Assembly: GCA_030039135.1 (NCBI GenBank)
Contig: JASHQN010000068.1
Coordinates: 1-6,326, forward strand
Origin: Thermoplasmata archaeon
Lineage (GTDB): Archaea; Thermoplasmatota; Thermoplasmata; Lutacidiplasmatales; UBA184
Direction of reading: 5' to 3'
DNA length: 6,326 bases
Shown here piece after piece: positions 1-5,425 of the stretch. The translations under genes were made by a program, and so were the position numbers. Position 1 is the first letter of the stretch. Every line of letters starts with the position of its first letter. The notes beneath the pieces were generated by a model. That model was not told the origin of the DNA and searched no databases. It worked only from the letters and a program-made list of their open reading frames with translations.

Positions 1-424
1 TCGGGATCGCTCCGGCCTCGGACTCCTTCTCGAACTCCCGGTCCTCCCACATGTCGTAGGCGATCGCGACCGCGGCCGCCTGCGTGATGATCGCGAGCGC
101 GTTCACCAGGTGGAAGAAGAGGATCCCCTCGTAGACCGAGATCCCGAGTACGTACGAACTTGCGCCGACGTCGGCCCCGAGCAGCGCCCCGAGGAACGCC
201 ATGAGGATCGTGAGGGCGAACGTTGCCCGAGCGACCCGCTTGACCCGGCCGGGGACCCGGGTCCGTCGCAGCCAGACCATGTTCTGGTACGCGAGCGCCA
301 CGATGCCGACGCCGAGCGCGGCATGGAGGTAGGGCACCGCCGCCGGCGGGCTGGGCCAGGTGCCGAGGAGGAACTCGGCGAAGACGAGCCAGATCATCCC
401 GTAGAGGGCGACCCACAGCCGCAT
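1..424 (-). CDS. Four-helix membrane protein, C-terminus cut by window edge; possible heme-binding bundle
   Basis: The frame is open from an ATG at 424 to the left edge, giving 141 residues with no stop. Four hydrophobic segments are visible, at about residues 3-21, 29-51, 66-86 and 99-125. A charged tail (WEDREFEKESE, about 126-136) follows. The loop between helices 2 and 3 is arginine-rich (about 53-67), so that side is probably cytoplasmic. H34, in YLHAALG at the start of helix 2, and H105, in FFHLVNAL near the start of helix 4, would then lie at the same outer membrane face. That layout is compatible with b-type heme ligation in a four-helix bundle, as in one half of CtaA/COX15-like proteins. 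This is inference; I do not recognise the family. The start lies 7 bases after the stop of the zinc-ribbon membrane protein, so the two are probably co-transcribed. No clear Shine-Dalgarno precedes the ATG; M10 is an alternative start. Confidence 0.8.
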   Translation of the reverse strand, partial: MRLWVALYGMIWLVFAEFLLGTWPSPPAAVPYLHAALGVGIVALAYQNMVWLRRTRVPGRVKRVARATFALTILMAFLGALLGADVGASSYVLGISVYEGILFFHLVNALAIITQAAAVAIAYDMWEDREFEKESEAGAIP

Positions 425-431
425 CGGCTTT

Positions 432-983
432 CTACGCGCCGAGCTTCTGGCCGCAGCTCGGGCAGAACGCGAACGCACCCATGGGGTGGACGCGTCCGCA
501 GTTCTTGCACGCTACGAGGGCTGGGCCGGGGCTTGCGACAGCCGGGAGCCCGTAACCGGGAACCGGCGCCTGCTGCTCTCGGATCGCGTCGCCCAGCTTC
601 GCGTACCCGATGAGATAGAAGATCCCCGGGATCACCCCCGCGAAGACGGAGAGGATGCCGATCACGAGGGTCGGGGTTTGAGCGCCCACGTAGTCCCCGC
701 GCCGGATGCGCTCGTAGCAGAGCGTGTACGCGAAGTAGAGGAACACGAAGACCACGATCGCGATCGCCGCGACCACACTGATCGCCACCCACGCATACGC
801 GAACGGATGGGCCAACGAGACTCCGATGAGCGCGGCGAACGCGACGAACAGGATGAGCCCCCCGATCACCTGGAGGATCAGGGCGATGAGCACCATCGTC
901 TCGGCACTGTTGGCGGACGCCGGACGAGGGCCGGCCGTCGGGAAGACCACTGTGGGCGTGGGGTAACTCGCGGACATCGCCAT
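432..983 (-). CDS. Three-helix membrane protein with C-terminal zinc ribbon
   Basis: The product has 183 residues. A Pro/Ala/Ser-rich N-terminus (1-29) is followed by three strongly hydrophobic segments at about 30-58, 61-88 and 104-127. A short linker leads to a C-terminal rubredoxin-like knuckle pair, C159-x2-C162 and C174-x2-C177, with the typical CPSCGQKL ending of a zinc-ribbon domain. The protein is probably an integral membrane protein with the zinc ribbon on one face. Small membrane proteins tipped with a zinc ribbon are common in archaea, but their role is generally unknown, and I do not assign a function. It is the first gene of a leftward pair. ATG at 983 is used; a second ATG two codons later (977) is equally possible. 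No Shine-Dalgarno is evident ahead of either. Confidence 0.85.
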   Translation of the reverse strand: MAMSASYPTPTVVFPTAGPRPASANSAETMVLIALILQVIGGLILFVAFAALIGVSLAHPFAYAWVAISVVAAIAIVVFVFLYFAYTLCYERIRRGDYVGAQTPTLVIGILSVFAGVIPGIFYLIGYAKLGDAIREQQAPVPGYGLPAVASPGPALVACKNCGRVHPMGAFAFCPSCGQKLGA

Positions 984-1021
984 TTTATTCCGTCGGCACG
1001 AGGTGAGGGTTCCGTCAACCC

Positions 1022-1031
1022 GGATTTACGT
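1022..1031 (-). promoter_or_regulatory. Possible TATA-like box for the leftward membrane-protein genes
   Basis: On the minus strand the stretch reads ACGTAAATCC, one of the few A/T-rich spots in a GC-rich intergenic region. It is centred about 43 bases ahead of the ATG at 983, which would leave a short untranslated leader. A second A/T-rich spot (984-989) directly abuts the ATG and is too close to serve as a TATA box. The assignment is weak. Confidence 0.25.
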
Positions 1032-1063
1032 CGGCCGACCGCACGGCCGCCCGGGAGATCCGC

Positions 1064-1073
1064 GGCGATCGCC
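1064..1073. other. 10-bp perfect palindrome between divergent promoters
   Basis: The sequence GGCGATCGCC is its own reverse complement. It sits between the two candidate promoters of the divergent genes, where a shared operator could lie. An 8-bp palindrome, TCGGCCGA, is also present at 1031-1038. In DNA this GC-rich, and with GCGATCGC-like strings common in the surrounding coding regions, chance is a serious alternative. Confidence 0.2.
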
Positions 1074-1107
1074 ATCGGCCGGACGGGCGGCACGCCGTTC
1101 GGCAACC

Positions 1108-1115
1108 GTTAAGAA
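1108..1115 (+). promoter_or_regulatory. TATA-like box for the LSm-L37e operon
   Basis: GTTAAGAA stands out in an otherwise GC-rich stretch and is centred about 30 bases ahead of the LSm ATG at 1142. That spacing would put the transcript start at or within a few bases of the start codon, giving a leaderless mRNA. This agrees with the lack of any Shine-Dalgarno in 1116-1141. Confidence 0.5.
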
Positions 1116-1141
1116 GCTCGCCCGGTCTCGCCGGCCCCCTC

Positions 1142-1354
1142 ATGCGGCCGCTCGACGTCCTGCAACAGAGCCTCCACAAGCGGGTGCTCGTGGAGATGAA
1201 GGGTGGTCGGTCGTACCGGGGGGTCCTGGACGCCTTCGACCAGCACCTGAACCTCGTTCTCTCCTCCGCGGAGGAGGTCGTCAAGGAGGTCGTCACCGCC
1301 CGCCCGGGCCTCACGCTCGTGCGCGGCGACTCGATCATCTACATCTCCCCGTAA
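1142..1354 (+). CDS. Archaeal Sm-like (LSm) RNA-binding protein
   Basis: The 70-residue product matches the Sm fold over its whole length, which is normal for archaeal LSm proteins (about 70-80 residues). An N-terminal helix (PLDVLQQSLHK, 3-13) leads into the Sm1 region (14-46), which carries D33-x-H35-x-N37, the loop that contacts uridine bases. The Sm2 region near the C-terminus has R61-G62-D63 followed by SIIYISP. In known archaeal homologues these residues line the central pore of a heptameric ring that binds U-rich RNA and is linked to RNA metabolism. The gene is followed after 14 bases by ribosomal protein L37e, and LSm-L37e is a recurrent archaeal gene pair. ATG at 1142 gives the expected N-terminus, and translation is probably leaderless. 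Confidence 0.95.
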   Translation: MRPLDVLQQSLHKRVLVEMKGGRSYRGVLDAFDQHLNLVLSSAEEVVKEVVTARPGLTLVRGDSIIYISP

Positions 1355-1368
1355 CGGACCGGTCGACG

Positions 1369-1533
1369 ATGACGAAGGGCACCTCCTCGAGCCGCGGCGG
1401 CAAGATCGTCCACATCATCTGCCGCCGGTGCGGCCGCCACTCCTACCACCGGCAGAAGGGGGTCTGCGCTTCGTGCGGGTTCGGCGCGACCGCCCGACGG
1501 CGCGGCTACGATTGGGCGAAGCTGCGCCGGTAG
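1369..1533 (+). CDS. rpl37e: Large ribosomal subunit protein L37e (eL37)
   Basis: The 54-residue product has the L37e zinc-binding core: C18-x2-C21 (CRRCGRHSYH) and C33-x2-C36 (CASCGFG), followed by the basic tail (RRRGYDWAKLRR) that binds 23S rRNA. The opening MTKGT fits the family, whose usual start resembles MGKGTPSxGKRNK. Here that basic N-terminal stretch is replaced by SSSRGGKIV and is slightly shorter. The protein is found in archaea and eukaryotes and not in bacteria, which makes it the best domain-of-life marker in the window. It lies second in an operon with LSm. No clear Shine-Dalgarno is visible in the 14-base gap. Its last 119 bases are overlapped on the opposite strand by the open frame of the DNA glycosylase. 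Confidence 0.96.
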   Translation: MTKGTSSSRGGKIVHIICRRCGRHSYHRQKGVCASCGFGATARRRGYDWAKLRR

Positions 1534-2116
1534 TCGGACGATACCGCGACACCGCCGGATCGCCCTCGATCCAGAACCGCAGCCGGCGCCGCGCGGCCCG
1601 GCGAACGCCGACCCGCGGCCCCGAGGCGATCCGGGGCGGTGCGCTCCGCCGGGGCGACAGGGCGACCCGCGATCCGGTCACCACGTCCCGACCGTCGTCC
1701 CGGATCGTGATGCCGAAGGCCCGGCACAGGCGCCCCGGTCCCGATCCCTCTCTCGGTCGGTCCCCTCGGAGGTCGGCCGCGCGCAGCAGCACCGCCTCGC
1801 CGCGCCGCGTTACGAGGTTCGCACAGACGACCTGGTGGATCCGATAGACGTAGAGCGTGCCCGGCCGCGCGAACATCGATCGGTTGCGCCGGCTCGGACC
1901 GCGGTAGGCATGGCTCGCGGGGTCGCCCCGTAGGTACGCTTCGGTCTCCACGATGCGGCCTCGTCGCGTCCCGCGGGCTCCCACGACCCAGAGTTCGGCG
2001 CCCAGGAGCTGCCGAGCCACGAACACCGTCGGACGATCGAAGAAGCGACGCCCGACGCGGGCGCGGCCACCGACCCTAGAGGATCTTGCCCCGGTCCGCG
2101 AGCGGATGCCCGTCAA
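1415..2116 (-). CDS. DNA-3-methyladenine glycosylase, AAG/MPG family (both ends uncertain)
   Basis: This enzyme class excises alkylated and deaminated purines to begin base-excision repair. Counting from a TTG at 2116 (233 residues), the domain begins at RRFFDRP (about 23-29). It carries ETEAY (57-61), where E59 matches the catalytic Glu125 of human AAG and Y61 its Tyr127. Also visible are SHAYRG with H69 (human His136), RNRSMF, PGTLYVY (85-91), H94 at the intercalating-residue position (Tyr162 in human; His also in the Bacillus enzyme as I recall it), N100, LLR (R112) and the closing RFWIEG (180-185). No ATG or GTG lies in frame near the domain start. The TTG has GGAGGCGA upstream and overlaps the previous gene by 41 bases. 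The conserved domain ends near residue 194, almost exactly at the L37e stop. The frame then runs on for about 40 Arg/Gly-rich residues antisense to L37e. The family assignment is firm and both termini are doubtful. Confidence 0.85.
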   Translation of the reverse strand: MTGIRSRTGARSSRVGGRARVGRRFFDRPTVFVARQLLGAELWVVGARGTRRGRIVETEAYLRGDPASHAYRGPSRRNRSMFARPGTLYVYRIHQVVCANLVTRRGEAVLLRAADLRGDRPREGSGPGRLCRAFGITIRDDGRDVVTGSRVALSPRRSAPPRIASGPRVGVRRAARRRLRFWIEGDPAVSRYRPTTGAASPNRSRAVGRSRRTRTKRRPPSAGGRSGGRTGGR

Positions 2117-3185
2117 CGGCGATCGTCGCCTCCCCGACCGTGATCCAGGAGAGGTACCGACAGCGAAGACGGCCCCCGTAGAGCGTGTTCCCGCCGATCG
2201 CGACCGTCGCGGTGCCGCCCTCCTCGTCCTCGGCCTGGGGGACGCCCGGCGCGAGCGCACCGTTGAGCCCGACGGCGAACAGGCTCACGAACTCGCGGCC
2301 ACGGGGGGCGGCGGCGAACTCCGCCTCGAACGTTTCGGAGCCTTCGGTGTACCAGTAGTTCCTCAGGCGCCCGCGGTCGACCTCCCACTGCGCTCCGCCC
2401 ACCCGGCCGGACGGGAGGAAACTCGGCCGGTTCGCGACGACCGTTCCGGTCGCGCTGCCTTCCTCGACCGCGACGACGACCGAGCCCGGTGGGCTCGTCG
2501 CGGTCATGCGGCCGCGGCGACGGTCGGCCGCGTCGACGACCCCGTCGTCGACCCACGGGCGGCGACCTCGGAGCCGTAGCGTGAGATCGGTCCCGTTCGC
2601 GGCGGTAAGTCGGAGCTCCCGACCCTGCGCGAGCAGCCGCGCCACCCGTTCCCCCGCACGGGCGATCGCGGCGTAGTCCGGCTCGGTGATTGCCCGGATC
2701 AACTGGCTGCGCCACATCGCGCCGGGTACCCCCCAGTGTTCCGCCTGGGGATCGGAGGCGAACCCGAGGAGGCATCGGATCCCCCGGATCCGAGCCCGCC
2801 GGGCCCGGCGCTGCCACTCGTCGTCGGTCCCGAGAAAGGGGGCGAGCTGGGTCGGCGGCAGCGCGTGAAGGCGTGGTCGGTCGGCCGGCCCCGGAAAGTA
2901 CAGGAGCGCGTCGGCACGGGAGAGCGCGCTCGCGATCGGGGGAGCGAGCCCCGCCCAGCGGCGGGTCGCGGGGGCGACGTCGACGCTCCGCCAGAATGCG
3001 CTCTCGTCCTCGACGAGGAGGAACGGGCGGGCCCCCACGCGCCGGGCCTCGGTGACGCACGCGGTAGCCCAGGGCAGGGTGTGCGTCCAGGTCAGGATCG
3101 CGACGTGCTCGCCGCGGCGCGCCCGCAGCGCTCGGCCGACGAGCGCTTGCGCGACCGCGAGGGGCGTGGCTTCGACGGGCGTCAC
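2076..3185 (-). CDS. M29 (aminopeptidase T)-like protein, metal ligands apparently lost
   Basis: The 369-residue length matches M29/COG2309 proteins. Family landmarks are recognisable: an N-terminal Rossmann-like part (about 10-100, with VAILTWTHTLPWA and ARPFLLVEDE), the linker E168-P169-D170-Y171, LTLRLRGR, FLPSGRV (256-262), FAVGLNG (303-309), GGTATVAIGG (323-332), RCRYLSW (341-347) and VDGHPLADRG near the end. In active M29 enzymes, as I recall the motifs, these segments carry the metal ligands: Glu in PSGEV, Glu before GIGxN, His in GxxHIAxG, and His/Asp in HxD. Here they read R261, no Glu at 300-303, T326, and Y344/S346. The protein is therefore probably not a normal two-metal aminopeptidase. 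The start is GTG at 3185, 25 bases after the glycosyltransferase-like gene, with its own TATA-like box and no Shine-Dalgarno. Specificity cannot be assigned. Confidence 0.8.
   Translation of the reverse strand: MTPVEATPLAVAQALVGRALRARRGEHVAILTWTHTLPWATACVTEARRVGARPFLLVEDESAFWRSVDVAPATRRWAGLAPPIASALSRADALLYFPGPADRPRLHALPPTQLAPFLGTDDEWQRRARRARIRGIRCLLGFASDPQAEHWGVPGAMWRSQLIRAITEPDYAAIARAGERVARLLAQGRELRLTAANGTDLTLRLRGRRPWVDDGVVDAADRRRGRMTATSPPGSVVVAVEEGSATGTVVANRPSFLPSGRVGGAQWEVDRGRLRNYWYTEGSETFEAEFAAAPRGREFVSLFAVGLNGALAPGVPQAEDEEGGTATVAIGGNTLYGGRLRCRYLSWITVGEATIAVDGHPLADRGKIL
2126..2133 (-). promoter_or_regulatory. Shine-Dalgarno supporting the TTG start of the DNA glycosylase
   Basis: The minus strand reads GGAGGCGA, seven of eight bases matching the archaeal optimum GGAGGTGA, with 9 bases between it and the TTG at 2116. 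It lies inside the end of the M29-like gene, so it may be coincidental. It is nevertheless the best evidence for where the glycosylase begins. Confidence 0.4.
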
Positions 3186-3208
3186 GCGACGTCCCTAGCG
3201 GACCCTTT

Positions 3209-3217
3209 GCTTAAAGC
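3209..3217 (-). promoter_or_regulatory. TATA-like box for the M29-like gene
   Basis: The minus strand reads GCTTTAAGC, centred about 27 bases ahead of the GTG at 3185. That is the spacing of a leaderless archaeal promoter. It overlaps the TAA stop of the preceding gene (3211-3213), so the A/T content is partly explained by the stop codon. If used, it uncouples the M29-like and glycosylase genes from the HEAT-GNAT-glycosyltransferase group. Confidence 0.45.
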
Positions 3218-4533
3218 GGCCGGCCCGCGCGGGCGTCCGCGACGATCTGCGCGGCCCCGGTCGGGCGGTCCGAAAGCGCTCGAGCGATCGAGACCAGGAA
3301 CCGGCCCGCGTCGTCGTAGGGAGGCGCGAAGCCTCGAAAGCCCAGCCTCCGAGGAAATCGTGCCCACCCATCGCGACGGGCCGCGGCACGCGCGACGACC
3401 TCGCTCACCCGCCGACCCTGCGCGAAATCGCGAAGGTCGCGCAGGAGATCGCTCGACACCCCCCTCGATCGAGCGAGGTCGAGCAGCGCGTCCACTTTCT
3501 CGGGTCGGTGCCGCCGGCGCGCCGGGCCGATGCCGAGGACGCCGTTGAAGTACAGGAACGGGCCGCCGAGCTCGAGTGCCTCGAGCAGGGTCCGGCTCCC
3601 GGTGACGATCCGTAGCTCCGCCCGCGAGAACCGACGGCGCCATGCGGCCGCGCCCATCGGATCGGTCGCCACGCTGACCCGTTCGTCCGATCGGACCGAC
3701 GGCCAGGGACGCGCGGTCCGCACGAAAAGATGTACCGGGGGCTCGCTCTGGGCGAGTCCTTCGACGACCGCCGGCGCGATCGTCTCGGCGCTCGCCGGGC
3801 TCGCGTACCAGACCCATTCGCGTGAGCGCGAGTCCCTTCGTTTCCTCGCCGGGACGTGCCGAGAGGGCCACAGCGGTCCGGTCTCCACCGCATTCGGGAA
3901 CTCCCGGACAAACGCCGGGTGGGGACGGAACGACGCGAAGACGTGCACCACGTTCGGCCGTGCGAACGCCCGGAAGCGCACGAACGCGTCGCGGAACACG
4001 TCGACCTCTCCCATCGCTCGGGCTCGCGCGAGCCGGATCTTGAGCTCGCGGCTCGGGACCCCGCCTTCGCGGAGGCGCTCCCTTGTCTCGCCGGAGGCGG
4101 TGAGGGTGCGGGCGAACTCCCCGAGGCTCACGTGGATCGTCGAGGCCGTTCCGTACGCGCGCTCCACGTCCGCCGATTCCTCGGCCCACGGTCCCGCGCG
4201 ACCGAACCGCACCGCACGGCCCGGGGCCGCGCTCACCCCCCAGTCCGGGGAGAGGGTCATCGCGGCCGCCGCGCGGGGACGGATCGACCGGCACCGCTCG
4301 ATCGGGGGCCAGTCCCAGGGTCCGTCGACCCATCGAGGGAGAGGACGCCCGGCCCGGCGGTACAGACGGATCGGGAAGCCCGCTCGCGCGAGCTCGCGAG
4401 CCCCCGCAAGGACCTCCTCGATGTCGCCGAGACCGCCGCCGATGACCGCCGGGAAGAGGTAGACGTCGACCCCGCGCGGCGCGGGCGTCGGCCTACGCGA
4501 CCGCCCGGTAGAGCGTGAGGAGCGCGATCGCAT
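3211..4533 (-). CDS. GT-B-fold glycosyltransferase-like protein
   Basis: The product has 440 residues. After a low-complexity Arg/Ser/Pro start (1-21) comes a Rossmann-like beta strand and glycine loop, DVYLFPAVIGGGLGD (23-37), then a helix and strand (ELARAGFPIRLYRRAG). A second nucleotide-binding-type domain begins near EWVWYASPAS (239-248). It contains HLFVRT (268-273) and AELRIVTGSRTLLEALELGG (305-324) leading into PFLYFNGVLG (325-334). This pattern resembles the donor-sugar end of MurG/UDP-glycosyltransferase-like GT-B proteins (strand, G-S/G-x-T-L-x-E-A, G-x-P). I do not recognise a specific family or substrate. No transmembrane segment is evident. ATG at 4533 is the only in-frame start near the fold, overlaps the GNAT gene by 41 bases and has a GGAGG upstream. 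The N-terminal 14 residues are encoded in that overlap and may not be structured. Confidence 0.75.
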   Translation of the reverse strand: MRSRSSRSTGRSRRPTPAPRGVDVYLFPAVIGGGLGDIEEVLAGARELARAGFPIRLYRRAGRPLPRWVDGPWDWPPIERCRSIRPRAAAAMTLSPDWGVSAAPGRAVRFGRAGPWAEESADVERAYGTASTIHVSLGEFARTLTASGETRERLREGGVPSRELKIRLARARAMGEVDVFRDAFVRFRAFARPNVVHVFASFRPHPAFVREFPNAVETGPLWPSRHVPARKRRDSRSREWVWYASPASAETIAPAVVEGLAQSEPPVHLFVRTARPWPSVRSDERVSVATDPMGAAAWRRRFSRAELRIVTGSRTLLEALELGGPFLYFNGVLGIGPARRRHRPEKVDALLDLARSRGVSSDLLRDLRDFAQGRRVSEVVARAAARRDGWARFPRRLGFRGFAPPYDDAGRFLVSIARALSDRPTGAAQIVADARAGRPL

Positions 4534-5425
4534 CGCGGAACCCCCCTCCCTCGAGCGCGGTGCGCCCCCGAGCGTTCGCGACCGGGACCTGCGTCAGGAT
4601 GCGAGAGGCGTGACGGGACGCGCACCAGTCGACGCCCCGGTGGACGAGCGCCCCTACGTCGGCGGGGTCGGCGGTCTCGGCCACGACCGGCGCGCTGCAG
4701 TACGTCGAGATCATCGCCGGCGAGCGCCAGACGGCGAGGTACGCCTCGGGCCCCTCGCCCCGGTCGACCACCCACGAGGCGCCCTCCCCCTCCAGCGTGC
4801 GGGCCGCGAACCGACTGCCACGGAACTGCTCGGGACCCACCGGCAGAACCACCTCGACCTCGGGCGGGGCCGCCCGGCGGGCGATCTCGGCGATCCGAAC
4901 CGCGTCCTCCGGCTCGAAACGCCGCACGTGATCGGACGGGGGCTCCGCCTCGGGGACGCTTCCGTCCCGGACCATGTAGCGGCTCTCGCGGAGTCCGCGA
5001 AAGCCGAGCCGTTCGTAGAGGGCCCGGGCCGGCGCGTTCTCGTAGAGGACGTCGAGCGCGAGGTAGCGGCGGCCCGTGCGGGCGGTCGCCTCGCGGGCCC
5101 GTTCGAGCAGGGCCGTCGCATAGCCGCGGCGCCGGTACGCCCCGTCGACCGCGACCAGGCTCACGAACCCCGCCCGCCGCGGGAACGTGAGGAGCGTCGT
5201 CGCGATCACGCGGCCGTCCTCTTCGGTGACGAGGAGCCGGAAGACCCTTCGGCCGAAGAGCGCGGCGAGGCCGAGAAGGAGCCGCACGTCCCATCGATAG
5301 ATGCGCCGGACGATGCGGAGGAACTCCTCGGGACGCGTGCCCTTGAGGGCCTCTTCTTCGGGGAAATATGCCTGGAGGAATCGCAGGAGTTCGGGGGCAT
5401 CGCGCGCGCGAAAGTCGCGGATCAC
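4493..5425 (-). CDS. Tandem GNAT-type N-acetyltransferase-like protein
   Basis: The product has 310 residues from GTG at 5425. The N-terminal GNAT domain (about 1-153) opens with VIRDFRARDAPELL. Its acetyl-CoA motif A is FVSLVAVDGAYRRRGYATALL (87-107), where R98-x-x-G101-x-A103 is the pyrophosphate loop. It closes with LDVLYENAPARALYERLGF (124-142), the usual N-x-x-A-x-x-x-Y-x-x-x-GF signature. A second GNAT-like half (about 164-310) begins HVRRFEPEDAVRIAEIARRA and ends NARGRTALEGGGFRDAIALL (284-303), but it has no R/Q-x-x-G-x-G/A loop. Only the first half therefore looks catalytically competent. Substrate is unknown. The start overlaps the HEAT gene stop as GTGA (4 bases), with GAGG 7 bases upstream, indicating translational coupling. 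Long versions extending past 5425 are frame shadows of the HEAT gene. Confidence 0.88.
   Translation of the reverse strand: MIRDFRARDAPELLRFLQAYFPEEEALKGTRPEEFLRIVRRIYRWDVRLLLGLAALFGRRVFRLLVTEEDGRVIATTLLTFPRRAGFVSLVAVDGAYRRRGYATALLERAREATARTGRRYLALDVLYENAPARALYERLGFRGLRESRYMVRDGSVPEAEPPSDHVRRFEPEDAVRIAEIARRAAPPEVEVVLPVGPEQFRGSRFAARTLEGEGASWVVDRGEGPEAYLAVWRSPAMISTYCSAPVVAETADPADVGALVHRGVDWCASRHASRILTQVPVANARGRTALEGGGFRDAIALLTLYRAVA
4545..4549 (-). promoter_or_regulatory. Shine-Dalgarno-like site for the glycosyltransferase-like gene
   Basis: The minus strand reads GGAGG, followed by more G, with 11 bases between it and the ATG at 4533. It supports that ATG as the start despite the 41-base overlap. 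The same bases encode glycines of the GNAT protein (GGGF, about residues 293-296), so coding constraint could produce it by chance. Confidence 0.4.

Noticed and set aside
84..90. GTGATGA resembling a C/D-box sRNA box C
   Set aside because: No D-box CTGA at suitable spacing, no matching C'/D' pair, and it lies inside a coding region.
751..770. Repeated CGATCG/GCGATCGC strings here and elsewhere in the window
   Set aside because: They arise from common Ala-Ile-Ala (GCG ATC GCC) codon runs in high-GC genes and show no regular spacing.
2117..2260. ATG at 2260 as the start of the DNA glycosylase
   Set aside because: It would add 48 Arg-rich residues encoded inside the M29-like gene, with no match to the family. 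TTG at 2116 is nearer and has a Shine-Dalgarno.
2736..3548. 270-residue plus-strand open frame opposite the M29-like gene
   Set aside because: Antisense shadow with Arg/Gly/Pro-rich sequence and no domain.
3182..4333. 383-residue minus-strand open frame within the glycosyltransferase-like gene
   Set aside because: It is Arg/Gly/Pro-rich with no recognisable motif. High GC leaves long open shadow frames, and the 3211-4533 frame carries the coherent fold.
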